DNA of 64,000 bases from Acidimicrobiia bacterium (GCA_041393965.1 JAWKJB010000001.1:62001-126000); one strand, 5' to 3'. Shown: positions 17,065 through 26,635, numbered from the stretch's first letter. Numbers and translations: made by a program. The notes: generated by a model from the sequence alone, not told the origin.

Positions 17065-17957
17065 GCGTGCTCCACCGCAAGTCGGATCGATTCGGCGACG
17101 CACCGAAACGCTGCCTCGGCGACCGCGTCGACATCCACCCCTCGGTCGAGGCCAGCCGATACGACGAACACCGTGTCGCCGTCGTAGCGAGTGTGAGCCG
17201 GGACGATTGTCGCACCGAGGGCGTCGTGAGCTCGGATGGCGACACGCCGCAACTCGTTGCGATCGATGATCCCCGCATCCGTCGCCACGACGACAAGTGT
17301 GGTGTTCTGCGCGGCGCCGAACGACAGGCGCGGTGCAAGGCCCGCTTCAGGGTTGCCTCGATCGTAGAGTGCTCCGTCGACCAGCCCACCAACGGCGTTG
17401 ACGACGGCGAGGGCACCGACGGCGCATCGGTCGACGCCGATGGCGAACGAGCCGACACCGCCTTTGACGATGCCGTCAGTGCCATCCCACTTGTTGATCG
17501 TCGCGCCGGTACCGGCGCCGACGGAGCCCATTGCAACCGGTGCGTCGGTTCGGGCACGAAACGCTGCAGCGCCCTCGGGCGCGCCGGGACGGACGGTGGG
17601 ATCGCCGATCATGAGGTCGAAGATGATCGCCGAGGGCACGATCGGAACCGGGCCGGCTGGGGTCGGGACGCCGCGTCCGAGAGCTGCGAGATCCTCGACG
17701 ACGCCGTCTGCTGCCGCCAACCCGAAGGCCGAACCGCCCGAGAGCACGATCGCGTCGATCGGAATCGGCTTGGTGGCGTCACCCAGCACACCGATCTCCC
17801 GCGTTCCGGGACCGCCTCCTCGCACATCGACGACCCCGACATTCGGTGTGGGAAAGGTCACCACGGTGACCCCCGTCGACGCCTCGGTCATCGTGTGGTG
17901 GCCGACCCGAACACCGGGTATGGCCGTGATCGTGCGGTTATCCACGGTGGGTCCCAC
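17061..17957 (-). CDS. P1 family (DmpA-like) N-terminal nucleophile peptidase
   Basis: Member of the DmpA/S58 aminopeptidase superfamily, self-processing at a Ser or Thr that becomes the new N-terminus. 298 residues with TAIPGVRVGHHT at the start, VLSGGSAFGLAAADGV near 71-86, and AAQNTTLVVVATDA, where Thr219 or Thr220 is the probable nucleophile. The substrate is unknown; D-aminopeptidase or beta-peptidyl activity is known in relatives. GTG at 17957 overlaps the end of alr by 20 bp; GTG at 17945 is an alternative start. Confidence 0.86.
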   Translation of the reverse strand: MGPTVDNRTITAIPGVRVGHHTMTEASTGVTVVTFPTPNVGVVDVRGGGPGTREIGVLGDATKPIPIDAIVLSGGSAFGLAAADGVVEDLAALGRGVPTPAGPVPIVPSAIIFDLMIGDPTVRPGAPEGAAAFRARTDAPVAMGSVGAGTGATINKWDGTDGIVKGGVGSFAIGVDRCAVGALAVVNAVGGLVDGALYDRGNPEAGLAPRLSFGAAQNTTLVVVATDAGIIDRNELRRVAIRAHDALGATIVPAHTRYDGDTVFVVSAGLDRGVDVDAVAEAAFRCVAESIRLAVEHA

Positions 17958-19059
17958 CGAGGTACCGTCTCGGGAGCCTCGGTCCGAAAGAGCAGATCAC
18001 TTCGTAGTTGATAACGCCGAGGAGGTCGGCCCACTCCTCGGCTAGGATTGCGTCGCCTCCCTGGGCGCCGAGGAGAACGACCTCGTCTCCCCGCTCGATC
18101 GGGTCGCTTCCGACATCGACGATGATCATGTCCATCGTGACATTCCCGGCGTGCCGGTACCGGTTGCCGCCGATGAGCACAGATCCCGGCGCCGAGAGTT
18201 GTCTCGGTACGCCATCCGCGTAGCCGATCGGGACCGTAGCGACCCGACCCGCCTCCGGGAGCGCCCTGATCCTTCCATACGAAGGCCGCTCGCCGGCGTC
18301 GAGATCGAGGAGATACGCGACATGGCTGACGACCCGCATGGCGGGGCGGAGATCAACACCTCGCCCCGACCCCGGCGTTGGTCGCATGCCGTACAGGCCG
18401 AGACCGACACGGCACATGTCGTGGTGGGTCTCAGGGAAGTCGAGCGCGGCAGCGGTGTTTGCGGCATGGACGAGTTTCGGCTCGATGCCTTCGTCTGCCA
18501 ACACCGCAACAAAATCGGTGAGTGCCGCGTTTTGGGTGATGGTGAAGTCGGGGTCTTCGTCCGAAACCGCGAAATGCGTGAAAACACCGGTGAGCTCGAG
18601 TCGGTGATCTGCATGCACCGCCCGCGCAAGTGCAATGGCTTCAGCCTTCCGAGCACCGACCCTGTGCATGCCCGTGTCGAGCTTCACATGGAGTGGGTAC
18701 GGGGTGATTCCGAGCGCATCGGCTTCCGATGCGAGGCGTTCCACGAACTCCATCCGGTACGCCGTGGGCGTGAGCCCGTGCGTGACGATCTCGGCAGTGT
18801 CTGCCATCAGCGGCTCCGAGAGCACGAGGATCGGCTGATCGATGTCGGCCTCACGGAGCCGGACGCCCTCTTCGACAAGCGCGACGGCGAGCATCCGGGC
18901 ACCTCCCCGTGTCACAGCTTCAGCGACGGGGACATCACCGTGACCGTATGCGTCTGCCTTGATGACCGCACACAGCGAGGCGGGGGCTATGCGCGATGCG
19001 ATCTCACGAGCGTTGTGCTCGATCGCATCGAGATCGATCTCGATCCACGACGGACGCAT
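17938..19059 (-). CDS. alr: Alanine racemase
   Basis: PLP enzyme making D-alanine for peptidoglycan. 373 residues: PLP lysine in CAVIKADAYGHG (Lys34), the GLYGMRPT segment, and a C-terminal beta domain containing the usual NVTMDMIIVDVG. ATG at 19059 begins the family-typical RPSWIEIDLDAIEHN and has GGAG 4 nt upstream; the frame is open to a TTG at 19095 that has no such support. It lies 58 bp after nnr in the glmM-glmS cell-wall neighbourhood. Confidence 0.95.
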   Translation of the reverse strand: MRPSWIEIDLDAIEHNAREIASRIAPASLCAVIKADAYGHGDVPVAEAVTRGGARMLAVALVEEGVRLREADIDQPILVLSEPLMADTAEIVTHGLTPTAYRMEFVERLASEADALGITPYPLHVKLDTGMHRVGARKAEAIALARAVHADHRLELTGVFTHFAVSDEDPDFTITQNAALTDFVAVLADEGIEPKLVHAANTAAALDFPETHHDMCRVGLGLYGMRPTPGSGRGVDLRPAMRVVSHVAYLLDLDAGERPSYGRIRALPEAGRVATVPIGYADGVPRQLSAPGSVLIGGNRYRHAGNVTMDMIIVDVGSDPIERGDEVVLLGAQGGDAILAEEWADLLGVINYEVICSFGPRLPRRYLGGTHRG

Positions 19060-19117
19060 ACATCTCCGGAACCGGGAATGACAACGGTAGTCCAACGGCC
19101 GACATGGAACGACTGCG

Positions 19118-20539
19118 TCACGCCGTTGTGAAGGCCCCTACCGTCGGCCCAACGGCAGCGAGCAGCTCCGTTGCGGTCACGGTCCCGAGGTCCCGCGCGA
19201 TCGATCCCGCCACACCATGGAGGTGAACGGCTGACACCACGGCGGACTCGAGGTTTCGCGAGGTGGCTGCGAACGCTGCGATCATGCCCGCGAGCACATC
19301 CCCCGATCCGATGGTTGCGAGTTCCGGTCCGCCAGCATCGTCGACGATCACGCGGCCGTGTGCCACGAGCGTCGGACTGCCCTTCGCTACGACGATCGCC
19401 CCGGTGGTGTCGGCAAGTCGGCGGACGGATTCGACACTCGGCGGCTCGCCGGCGAGCCGCTGGAACTCGCCGGCGTGGGGCGTGAGGATCGTGGCACCGT
19501 CCCGTTGACGAATCGGTTCTGGGTCCTCCAACGCGTTGAGTGCACCTGCATCAAGGATGAGCGGCCCATCGAATGTGGCGACGAGTGCCTCGACGAAAGA
19601 ACGGGATGCGGGCTCGAGCCCCGGACCAACGACGAGAGCGTCGAATCGTCCAAGGCGTTCAAGGAGAGTCGCTGCATCCGAGGGAGTCGTGACCTCGTCG
19701 ATGACCAATATCGGAATGTCGGGAGCCTGGGTTGCATAGGTCGTTGCCGTGGCGGGCGTCGCGATGAGATTCGACACTCCTGCGCCTGCGGCGAGGGCAC
19801 TGCGCGCCGTGAGCAGGGCAGCGCCCGTGAGACCGGGCATCCCTCCCATGGTCGCGACCGCGCCAGCGGACCATTTGTGGGCGGTCCGGGGCCGGTAGGG
19901 GACGACGACATCGTGATCCTCCATGTGGACCATCGTGGGTTTGCCTCCTGACAGGCCGATGTCGACCACCCGCACCTCACCGCACAGGTCCGGTCCCCTG
20001 CCGAGGAGATGCCCAGGCTTGAGGGAGTGGAATGTGACGGTGATATCGGCGGAGAACACGACGCCGGACGCGCTGCCGGAGTCGCCATCGAGACCGGATG
20101 GGATGTCAACGGCAACGACCGGTGCGTCGAAGCCGGCCCATGGGGCGAGCTCAGGCTGAAGGTCACCCTGGAATCCCGTGCCGACAACGGCGTCGATGAC
20201 GACATCGGTTCGCGGTGGTGTCGCCTGTGAGCCGACGGCAACGCCTGATCGGAGTGCGCGCTCGCGTGCCCGATGGACCGGTGTCCCTTCAGCCGGTTCG
20301 CCGAATGCGTGAACAGTGACCGCCGCGCCGCGTCGTGCGAGATGGGTCGCAGCCACATAGCCGTCTCCTCCGTTGTTCCCCTTGCCGCACAACACATCCA
20401 CCCGAGCCCCGTAGCCCGCACCGAGATCGTGGGCGGCGAAAGCCACGGCGAACCCTGCCCGATCCATGAGACGGTCGACATCGAGGGAGGCCGCAGCGTC
20501 GACGCTCCGCATCTCGGCGACCGACAGGACCGGTCTCAT
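19118..20539 (-). CDS. nnr: Bifunctional NAD(P)HX epimerase/dehydratase
   Basis: Repairs hydrated NADH and NADPH. 473 residues with two domains: YjeF-N epimerase (about 1-205) carrying CGKGNNGGDGYVAATHL (51-67) and VVDAVVGTGF-like motifs, and the YjeF-C ADP-dependent dehydratase (about 215-473) with TILTPHAGEFQRL and the nucleotide site IGSGDVLAGMIAAF. Its start overlaps acpS by 4 bp. This acpS-nnr-alr order is common in actinomycetes. Confidence 0.95.
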   Translation of the reverse strand: MRPVLSVAEMRSVDAAASLDVDRLMDRAGFAVAFAAHDLGAGYGARVDVLCGKGNNGGDGYVAATHLARRGAAVTVHAFGEPAEGTPVHRARERALRSGVAVGSQATPPRTDVVIDAVVGTGFQGDLQPELAPWAGFDAPVVAVDIPSGLDGDSGSASGVVFSADITVTFHSLKPGHLLGRGPDLCGEVRVVDIGLSGGKPTMVHMEDHDVVVPYRPRTAHKWSAGAVATMGGMPGLTGAALLTARSALAAGAGVSNLIATPATATTYATQAPDIPILVIDEVTTPSDAATLLERLGRFDALVVGPGLEPASRSFVEALVATFDGPLILDAGALNALEDPEPIRQRDGATILTPHAGEFQRLAGEPPSVESVRRLADTTGAIVVAKGSPTLVAHGRVIVDDAGGPELATIGSGDVLAGMIAAFAATSRNLESAVVSAVHLHGVAGSIARDLGTVTATELLAAVGPTVGAFTTA

Positions 20540-20928
20540 GGTTGCGTTTCCCTGTGGTCACCCACGGCGACGACGAACACGAGTGCGGTCCCAGCGGTGT
20601 GGGTGATCGTGATCTTGAAGTCTCGCACGCCGAGCATGTCCGCACGAAGGGCCGCCTTGCCATGCACCTCCACGCGGGGAGGTCCGCCACCGGTGATCTC
20701 GACATCCGTCCACGGAATCCTCCGCCATCCGGTGAACATCGACTTCATCACCGCCTCCTTGCCAGCGAACCTCGCGGCGAGACGCTCGGATGGATCGCGG
20801 AAGCGGTGGGCGTACTGCCATTCCCCATCGGTGAAGCACCGGCGCCGGAACCGGTCGGCATCGCGAGCAAGCAACCGCCGTACGCGCGACACCTCCGCCA
20901 AATCCACACCGAGGCCAACGATCTCCAT
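20536..20928 (-). CDS. acpS: Holo-[acyl-carrier-protein] synthase
   Basis: Transfers 4'-phosphopantetheine from CoA to acyl carrier protein. 130 residues; metal ligands Asp9 in GLGVDLAEV and Glu58 in FAGKEAVMK, plus the terminal ITITHTAGTALVFVVA. The minus-strand sequence TACGAT (20940-20935) lies 6 nt before the ATG, so the gene may have a leaderless transcript in addition to read-through from glmS, whose stop is 45 bp upstream. Confidence 0.95.
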   Translation of the reverse strand: MEIVGLGVDLAEVSRVRRLLARDADRFRRRCFTDGEWQYAHRFRDPSERLAARFAGKEAVMKSMFTGWRRIPWTDVEITGGGPPRVEVHGKAALRADMLGVRDFKITITHTAGTALVFVVAVGDHRETQP

Positions 20929-20934
20929 GCCGCG

Positions 20935-20940
20935 ATCGTA
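20935..20940 (-). promoter_or_regulatory. Possible leaderless -10 box of acpS
   Basis: TACGAT on the minus strand, 6 nt before the acpS ATG (20928). It fits TAnnnT, with no evident -35. It resembles the arrangement at the Nudix, GNAT and ilvA genes. Confidence 0.35.
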
Positions 20941-20973
20941 GCGACCGACGGTTCCCGCGTACCCAGGGTTTGG

Positions 20974-22797
20974 TCACTCCACCGTGACGCTTTTGGCGAG
21001 GTTGCGGGGCTGATCGATGTCGTGCCCACGCATCCTCGCGACATGGTATGCGAGCAGCTGGAGAGGTACCACCGCTGCAACGGGGGCCAGCAGGTCCTCC
21101 ATCTCGGGGATCCGCAGGACCGCATCGGCATGTGATGCGATCTCCGTGTCGGTGTCGTACGCCACGGCGATGATGCGACCCCCGCGGGCCTTCACCTCTT
21201 GCACCGCGGAGATCACCTTGTTGTAGACCGATCGCTGCGTCAGGATGACCACGACCGGAACTCCTTCGGTGATGAGCGCGAGGGTCCCGTGTTTGAGCTC
21301 CCCAGCTGGCATCGCCTCGGAATGGAGATACGAGATCTCCTTGAGCTTGAGCGACCCCTCCATCGCCACGGCGTAGTCGAGACCTCTTCCGATGAAGTAG
21401 ACATCGTCGGCTTCCACCATGGACTCAGCAGCCGTCACCGCCTGGTCCTCCCGTGCGAGCACCTCCTCGATGACTCCGGGGAGCAGATGCAGGCCGTGCG
21501 CGACCCGTTCGGCGAGCTGGCGATCGACCGTTCCCCGTGCCGCACCGAGCCTGAGCGCGAGGAGGTACTGCGCGATCAGCATGGCGAGATACGCCTTGGT
21601 GGACGCAACCGAGATCTCCGGCCCCGCACGGGTGTACAGGATGTCGTCGGCATAGCGCGACAGCGTTGAACCGACGACATTGGTGATCGACAACAGGCGA
21701 GAACCCGAATCGACCGCGAGTCGTGCCGCGGCGAGCGTGTCGGCCGTCTCCCCCGATTGCGAGATCGCAACGGTCAGCTCGTTCGGTCCGATGATCGGGT
21801 CCGCATATCGGAGCTCATGGGCGTACTCCACATTGGCAGGCAGCCGAAGGACCCTCCTGAAGACCTCCTGGCCAATGAGACCGGCATGGAACGCCGTCCC
21901 GCATGCCGTGATCCACACGCGGTCGATCGACGCCGCGAACTCATCGTCGAAGCCGACATCCTCAAGCCACACCGAACCGTCCTGAGCAAGGCGCCCTGCG
22001 AGGGTCTCGGTGATCACGGCGGGCTGCTCGTGGATCTCCTTCAACATGAAATGCTCAAAGCCGCCCTTTTCGGCCTGCTCGGCGTCCCAATCGATGTGGA
22101 TCACTTCACGATCGATCCGCTCACCGTCGATTGTCTCGACGGTTGCACCGTGTTCGGTCACGACCACAAGCTCGTCATCTTCGACGATCAGGAAATCCCT
22201 CGTGTGGTGCAGCACTGCGGGAATGTCGGATGCCAGAAAGGTCTCGCCGTCCCCGAGCCCGACGACGAGCGGACTGATCTTCCGGACCGCGACGATCTTC
22301 CTCGGCTCGCGCCTTGACATGGCAACCATCGCGTATGCCCCTTCCGCGAGAGCGACGGCCCTGCGGACGGCCTCGGCAAGGTCGCCGTCGTACGCCCTCG
22401 CCACGAGATGGGCGAGCACTTCCGAGTCGGTGTCGCTCTCGAATCGGGCACCGGTGGCAACGAGATCGTTCTTGAGCGTCTGGAAGTTCTCGATGATTCC
22501 GTTGTGGACCACAACGAACTCCCCAGACGGATCGGTGTGGGGGTGCGCGTTGGCATCGGTCGGGACACCGTGCGTCGCCCATCGAGTGTGCCCGATACCG
22601 ATCGATCCCGACAGCGGCGCCGAGTCGAGAAGCGCCTCGAGGTTGACGATCTTGCCCTGCGCCTTGCGCACGGCGATGGCGCCGTTCGTGACAGCAATAC
22701 CCGCCGAGTCGTATCCGCGGTACTCGAGACGCCTGAGACCGTCAACGAGTATCGGAGCAGCCTGTCGCTGACCGACATATCCCATGATCCCGCACAT
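20974..22797 (-). CDS. glmS: Glutamine--fructose-6-phosphate aminotransferase
   Basis: First step of UDP-GlcNAc synthesis. 607 residues: N-terminal Ntn glutaminase with the nucleophile Cys2 (MCGIMGYVG), RRLEYRGYDSAG and THGVPTDANAHPH; two SIS isomerase domains with SQSGETADTLAA and ASTKAYLAM; conserved C-terminus NLAKSVTVE. AAGGAG lies 10 nt before the ATG. Downstream partner glmM is encoded just upstream. No glmS ribozyme is evident in the 289-bp leader. Confidence 0.98.
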   Translation of the reverse strand: MCGIMGYVGQRQAAPILVDGLRRLEYRGYDSAGIAVTNGAIAVRKAQGKIVNLEALLDSAPLSGSIGIGHTRWATHGVPTDANAHPHTDPSGEFVVVHNGIIENFQTLKNDLVATGARFESDTDSEVLAHLVARAYDGDLAEAVRRAVALAEGAYAMVAMSRREPRKIVAVRKISPLVVGLGDGETFLASDIPAVLHHTRDFLIVEDDELVVVTEHGATVETIDGERIDREVIHIDWDAEQAEKGGFEHFMLKEIHEQPAVITETLAGRLAQDGSVWLEDVGFDDEFAASIDRVWITACGTAFHAGLIGQEVFRRVLRLPANVEYAHELRYADPIIGPNELTVAISQSGETADTLAAARLAVDSGSRLLSITNVVGSTLSRYADDILYTRAGPEISVASTKAYLAMLIAQYLLALRLGAARGTVDRQLAERVAHGLHLLPGVIEEVLAREDQAVTAAESMVEADDVYFIGRGLDYAVAMEGSLKLKEISYLHSEAMPAGELKHGTLALITEGVPVVVILTQRSVYNKVISAVQEVKARGGRIIAVAYDTDTEIASHADAVLRIPEMEDLLAPVAAVVPLQLLAYHVARMRGHDIDQPRNLAKSVTVE

Positions 22798-23086
22798 CGC
22801 GCGCGATCTCCTTTCGTCGGTGACGGGAGATACGGCGTCGGGACCACGGTGGTGGTCCGCTCACTTCGATTCGGGTTCTGTCACGGCGGTCACCCACCGT
22901 TTTTGATCCGAACCGTCACGACCGTGAAGGGCCGAGAGGGCATCCGCCGAACACTTCGATACTCCCTCTACCTCGTCGCCTCGGGTTCTCACCGAGGGCT
23001 GGCGCTGAATGGTTGGGTATCCCCGCGTCAGGTTGTCGCCGCGAGCATAGGGCAGAAGGCGAATTGCGCCACGCCTAATCGCATCG
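22798..23086. other. glmM-glmS intergenic region
   Basis: 289 bp without a supported gene. It contains the glmS ribosome binding site near 22808-22813 and a GC-rich, hairpin-prone stretch (ACCACGGTGGTGGT, 22841-22854). TATGCT on the minus strand near 23047 might be a -10 but lacks a -35. Nothing else was identified. Confidence 0.4.
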
Positions 23087-24409
23087 TCATGCGAAGTTGG
23101 ACCGCACCGAGTCGGCGACGGAATCGGCGACGGTCTGCGCCTCCCCCGCCGTGGGAGCCTCGACCATGACGCGGATCAACGGCTCGGTACCTGACGGCCT
23201 CACGACGATCCTTCCCCGCGGCCCGAGGGCGCGCTTGGCTTCGCGGATCGCATTCCGCACCTCGGCATCTCCTTCGAAGCCGTCCTTGGAATCCACAGGG
23301 ACATTCACCAACACCTGCGGAAGAACGGTCATCACCGTGCGCAACTCGGTGAGCGGCTTGCCGGTTGCCGCGAGGACCTCCATGAGTCGGAGCGCCGTAC
23401 GGAGCCCGTCACCGGTCGACCGATCCTCAAGAAGAATGTGACCGGACTGTTCTCCCCCGACGATCGCCTTCGTTCTGCGCATCTCCTCAACGACATGGCG
23501 GTCCCCAACCGGGGTGACGACCACCTCGATGCCGAGGCGCTCCATGGCTTTGTGGAAGCCAAGGTTGGACATCACCGTCGCAACAACTTTGTTGCGTGTG
23601 AGCTTGCCCCGGTCGTGCTGCCACTTGGCGAAGATCGCCATGATGACATCGCCGTCACAGACCTCACCATCCTCGTCAACGGCGATGAGCCGGTCGGCGT
23701 CTCCGTCGAACGCGAACGCCACCTTGCCACGCGCGATCGAAGCGACGGCTTCGGGATGGGTCGCGCCGACTCCGTCGTTGATGTTCATGCCGTCAGGGAC
23801 ATCAGCAATGACCGTCGCTGTGGCACCGACCCGGTCGACGAGGGCAGGGGCCGCGGCGAATGCGGCACCATTGGCGCAGTCGAGCACGAATTCGAGGCCC
23901 TTCATGGAGTACTGGGCGGTTCGAGCGATACGATCGATGTACCGTTCGACGGCGTCGTCGATCCTCGTCTGGAGACCGACCGATGCTCCGAGTGGGCGGG
24001 TTGTCGGGACACCGGCGAAGAAGTTCGCTTCGATCGTCGCCTCATCGGCATCCGACAGCTTGGCGCCGTCTCTCCCGAAGAACTTGATGCCGTTGTCGGC
24101 CGCTGGATTGTGTGACGCAGAAACCATGACACCGAGCGAGGCTCCGATGTCGCGGGTGAGCCGTGAAACGCCACCGACCGGGATGATCCCGAGGTCGACG
24201 GTGTCGATACCGACCGAGTTGAACCCGGAGGCCACGCTCGAGGCGAGCATCGCTCCCGATCGTCGGGTGTCCCGTCCGATCACAACCGGACCATCGATCA
24301 TCGCCCCCGCTGCCCTCGCCAGATCGAGCGCGAGGTCAGCCGTCAGCTCCGTGTTGGCGACGCCTCGAACACCGTCGGTTCCGAACAGGCGTTGGGTTGC
24401 ATGATCCAT
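23087..24409 (-). CDS. glmM: Phosphoglucosamine mutase
   Basis: Interconverts glucosamine-6-phosphate and glucosamine-1-phosphate. 440 residues with LFGTDGVRGVAN at the N-terminus, the phosphoserine loop VSASHNPAADNGIKFFG (Ser99), the Mg loop FDGDADR, the sugar loop GGEQSGH and the phosphate-binding RPSGTEPLIRVMVEA. It lies between rpsI and glmS, the usual actinomycete order, and shares the pathway with glmS. Confidence 0.97.
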   Translation of the reverse strand: MDHATQRLFGTDGVRGVANTELTADLALDLARAAGAMIDGPVVIGRDTRRSGAMLASSVASGFNSVGIDTVDLGIIPVGGVSRLTRDIGASLGVMVSASHNPAADNGIKFFGRDGAKLSDADEATIEANFFAGVPTTRPLGASVGLQTRIDDAVERYIDRIARTAQYSMKGLEFVLDCANGAAFAAAPALVDRVGATATVIADVPDGMNINDGVGATHPEAVASIARGKVAFAFDGDADRLIAVDEDGEVCDGDVIMAIFAKWQHDRGKLTRNKVVATVMSNLGFHKAMERLGIEVVVTPVGDRHVVEEMRRTKAIVGGEQSGHILLEDRSTGDGLRTALRLMEVLAATGKPLTELRTVMTVLPQVLVNVPVDSKDGFEGDAEVRNAIREAKRALGPRGRIVVRPSGTEPLIRVMVEAPTAGEAQTVADSVADSVRSNFA

Positions 24410-24447
24410 CCAGACCGACTCCTCCGGGTGCCGGACCCGAGGGCAAT

Positions 24448-24846
24448 CTACCGCTTGGTGAACTGCGGCGCTCGGCGAGCTTTGCGCAAGCCGTACTTCT
24501 TCCGCTCCACGCGTCGGGCGTCACGCCTCAGCATGCCCTCACGCTTGAGGGGTGGGCGGAGGTCGGGGTCGATCACGATGAGGCTTCGCGCGATTCCGAG
24601 CCGCAGCGCATCGCTCTGCCCGGTGAAGCCACCGCCGTGGAGGCTCGCGTGGACATCGTACCGACCTTCGAGGTCGGTGACCTTGAACGCCTCGTGGACA
24701 CGGCGACGGAGAGCGGGATCGCTGAAGTAGTCGTCAAGGGTGCGGCCGTTGATGTGGTACTCGCCGGTTCCGTCGTAGAGGCGTACCCGTGCCACGGAGC
24801 TCTTGCGGCGACCGGTCGTTTGGGTGAGTGGCTTCGGGTTGGCCAT
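24448..24846 (-). CDS. rpsI: 30S ribosomal protein S9
   Basis: 132 residues with TTGRRKSSVARVRL, the ALRLGIARSLIVIDP core and the invariant C-terminal KKYGLRKARRAPQFTKR whose last residues reach the ribosomal P site. ATG at 24846 shares a base with the rplM stop (TGATG), so translation is coupled to L13. Confidence 0.98.
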   Translation of the reverse strand: MANPKPLTQTTGRRKSSVARVRLYDGTGEYHINGRTLDDYFSDPALRRRVHEAFKVTDLEGRYDVHASLHGGGFTGQSDALRLGIARSLIVIDPDLRPPLKREGMLRRDARRVERKKYGLRKARRAPQFTKR

Positions 24847-25310
24847 CAGGAGTCAGCCTTTCGGTGGGTGAGGGTCATCGGTTCCGGCTGCTGGGCCGCG
24901 TGGGGGTGCTCAGGGCCCGGATAGACCTTGAGCTTGCGGAACATCTGCCGACCAAGTCGGTTCTTCGGCAGCATGCCACGAACGGCGGACTCGACGAGAC
25001 GCTCGGGGTGGTCACGGCGGACCTGGGAGAAGGTCTCTGCCCGTAACCCACCCGGGTAGCCCGAGTGCCGGTAATAGACCTTCTCGGTCTCCTTGTTCCC
25101 CGAGGCGTGGACCTTCGCGGCGTTCACGATGATCACATGGTCACCGCCGTCGAGATGTGGCGCATAGGTCGGTTTGTGCTTGCCGCGGAGGATCTGGGCG
25201 ACCTCGGAAGCGAGACGGCCGAGGGGAACGCCGGTCGCATCGACGACATACCACGAGCGCGCGAGGTCGCTCTGTGTTGGCGAATAGGTCTTGTGCAGCT
25301 TGGCTTTCAC
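24846..25310 (-). CDS. rplM: 50S ribosomal protein L13
   Basis: 154 residues if GTG at 25310 is the start; [31 protein letters not shown] is the family N-terminus and [29 protein letters not shown] the C-terminal signature. The GTG gives a length close to the usual 145-150 residues and has GAGGA 9 nt upstream. ATG at 25334 is an alternative adding eight residues. It is the first gene of the rplM-rpsI chain, with its own promoter. Confidence 0.94.
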   Translation of the reverse strand: MKAKLHKTYSPTQSDLARSWYVVDATGVPLGRLASEVAQILRGKHKPTYAPHLDGGDHVIIVNAAKVHASGNKETEKVYYRHSGYPGGLRAETFSQVRRDHPERLVESAVRGMLPKNRLGRQMFRKLKVYPGPEHPHAAQQPEPMTLTHRKADS

Positions 25311-25342
25311 GAACAGCAGTCCTCGAACTGGCATCAGGGAGC

Positions 25343-25359
25343 CGTCCCGCGCGGGGACG
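25343..25359 (-). promoter_or_regulatory. Hairpin in the rplM leader
   Basis: CGTCCC (25343-25348) and GGGACG (25354-25359) flank a CG-rich loop, between the rplM promoter and start codon. It could be an autoregulatory site for L13 or just local structure. Confidence 0.3.
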
Positions 25360-25364
25360 CCCGG

Positions 25365-25394
25365 ATGGTACCGCTCATACAGCACAAACGGCAA
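25365..25394 (-). promoter_or_regulatory. rplM promoter
   Basis: Minus-strand TTGCCG (25394-25389), 18 nt, TACCAT (25370-25365). Each hexamer matches four consensus bases. It would drive rplM-rpsI and probably genes beyond. Confidence 0.5.
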
Positions 25395-25428
25395 CCGTCG
25401 GCGGGATCATGGCGCCATCGATTCCGTC

Positions 25429-25434
25429 TACTGT
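25429..25434 (+). promoter_or_regulatory. Leaderless -10 box of ilvA
   Basis: TACTGT ends 7 nt before the ATG at 25442, so the transcript would begin at or very near the start codon. The same TACTGT box appears upstream of the 33486 lipoprotein gene. No -35 is obvious. Confidence 0.4.
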
Positions 25435-25441
25435 GTTCGGG

Positions 25442-26635
25442 ATGCCGGTCACACTCGACGATGTCCAAGCCGCGGATGCACGGATCCGGTCGGTGGTGTT
25501 GGAAACCCCAACACTTCCTTCGGTTTCCTTCTCCCGACTCACCGGATGTGAGGTCCTCCTGAAGGCCGAAAACCTGCAGCGAACCGGATCATTCAAGATC
25601 CGGGGGGCCATGAACGCCATCTCGCTGCTTCCCGAACGCCGTAAGCGGGCCGGTGTGGTCGCAGCGTCCGCGGGGAATCACGCCCAAGGGGTAGCCCTTG
25701 CTGCCCGCGAACTCGGGATCGCGGCGACCGTCTTCATGCCCGAGAGCGCCGCCATTCCGAAGGTCGCTGCGACGGTTGCCTACGGCGCGACGGTCGAACT
25801 GGGCGGTTCCGACCTCGCGGAGGCGACGGACCTCGGTGTTGCATTCGCACGAGAGCACGGCGCGGTGTTGATCCATCCCTATGACGATCCACACATCATC
25901 GCTGGCCAGGGAACCCTCGGTCTCGAGATTCTCCAACAGGTCCCCGATGTCGAAACAGTGGTGCTCCCGGTCGGTGGTGGCGGCCTGATCTCGGGGGTCG
26001 CGCTCGCCGTCAAGACCAGGCGTCCCGATGTGCGGATCGTCGGGGTGCATGCCAAGGCCGTTCCGACCTACCTCGAGGCGCGGACCACCGGAGCCGCGGT
26101 GCCGATCCAGGCAGAGCCGACGATCGCTGACGGCATTGCCGTGTCACGCCCGTCGCAAACCTGTTTCGAGATCATCGAAGAACATGTGGATGACCTCGTC
26201 ACCGTGCCCGACCACCAGATCACTGAGTCCGTCGCCCTGCTCCTCGAACGAGCGAAATACCTCGTGGAGCCGTCGGGTGCGGCAGGGGTCGCAGCCGTCC
26301 TCAACGGTGTCGTCACGGGTACCGGCAGGACCGTGATCGTGCTCTCCGGCGGCAACATCGACCTGCTCCTTCTCGATTCGGTGATCCGGCACGGACTGGA
26401 GACCCGGGGGAGGTACGCCTCGTTTGCGATCACCGTGCCCGATCGTCCCGGACACCTCGCCGGGGTGCTCACGAAGGTCGGGGATCTCGGTGGCAATGTC
26501 CTTTCCGTCGAGCACCACCGTGAAGGGACCGGGCTTGCGTTCGGGACCGTGAGGATCAAGCTGTCGATCGAGACGCGCTCCAAGGAACACTTCGAAGCAA
26601 TCCTGTCAGCACTCGACGACGACATGATCGAGTAG
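25442..26635 (+). CDS. ilvA: Threonine ammonia-lyase with ACT domain
   Basis: Deaminates threonine to 2-oxobutanoate for isoleucine. 397 residues: fold-type II PLP enzyme with the lysine in TGSFKIRGAMNA (Lys52), SAGNHAQGVALAA, the glycine loop VGGGGLISG and LSGGNIDLLLL; an ACT regulatory domain occupies about 325-397 (TVPDRPGHLAGVLTKVGDLGGNVLSVEH). I chose ATG at 25442 because family proteins begin near VTLDDVQAA and TACTGT lies 7 nt before it; ATG at 25409 would add 11 residues. Catabolic versus biosynthetic use cannot be decided from sequence. Divergent from rplM. Confidence 0.9.
   Translation: MPVTLDDVQAADARIRSVVLETPTLPSVSFSRLTGCEVLLKAENLQRTGSFKIRGAMNAISLLPERRKRAGVVAASAGNHAQGVALAARELGIAATVFMPESAAIPKVAATVAYGATVELGGSDLAEATDLGVAFAREHGAVLIHPYDDPHIIAGQGTLGLEILQQVPDVETVVLPVGGGGLISGVALAVKTRRPDVRIVGVHAKAVPTYLEARTTGAAVPIQAEPTIADGIAVSRPSQTCFEIIEEHVDDLVTVPDHQITESVALLLERAKYLVEPSGAAGVAAVLNGVVTGTGRTVIVLSGGNIDLLLLDSVIRHGLETRGRYASFAITVPDRPGHLAGVLTKVGDLGGNVLSVEHHREGTGLAFGTVRIKLSIETRSKEHFEAILSALDDDMIE

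Noticed and set aside
22798..23086. glmS ribozyme upstream of glmS
   Set aside because: No conserved ribozyme core was seen and the element is chiefly known from Firmicutes.
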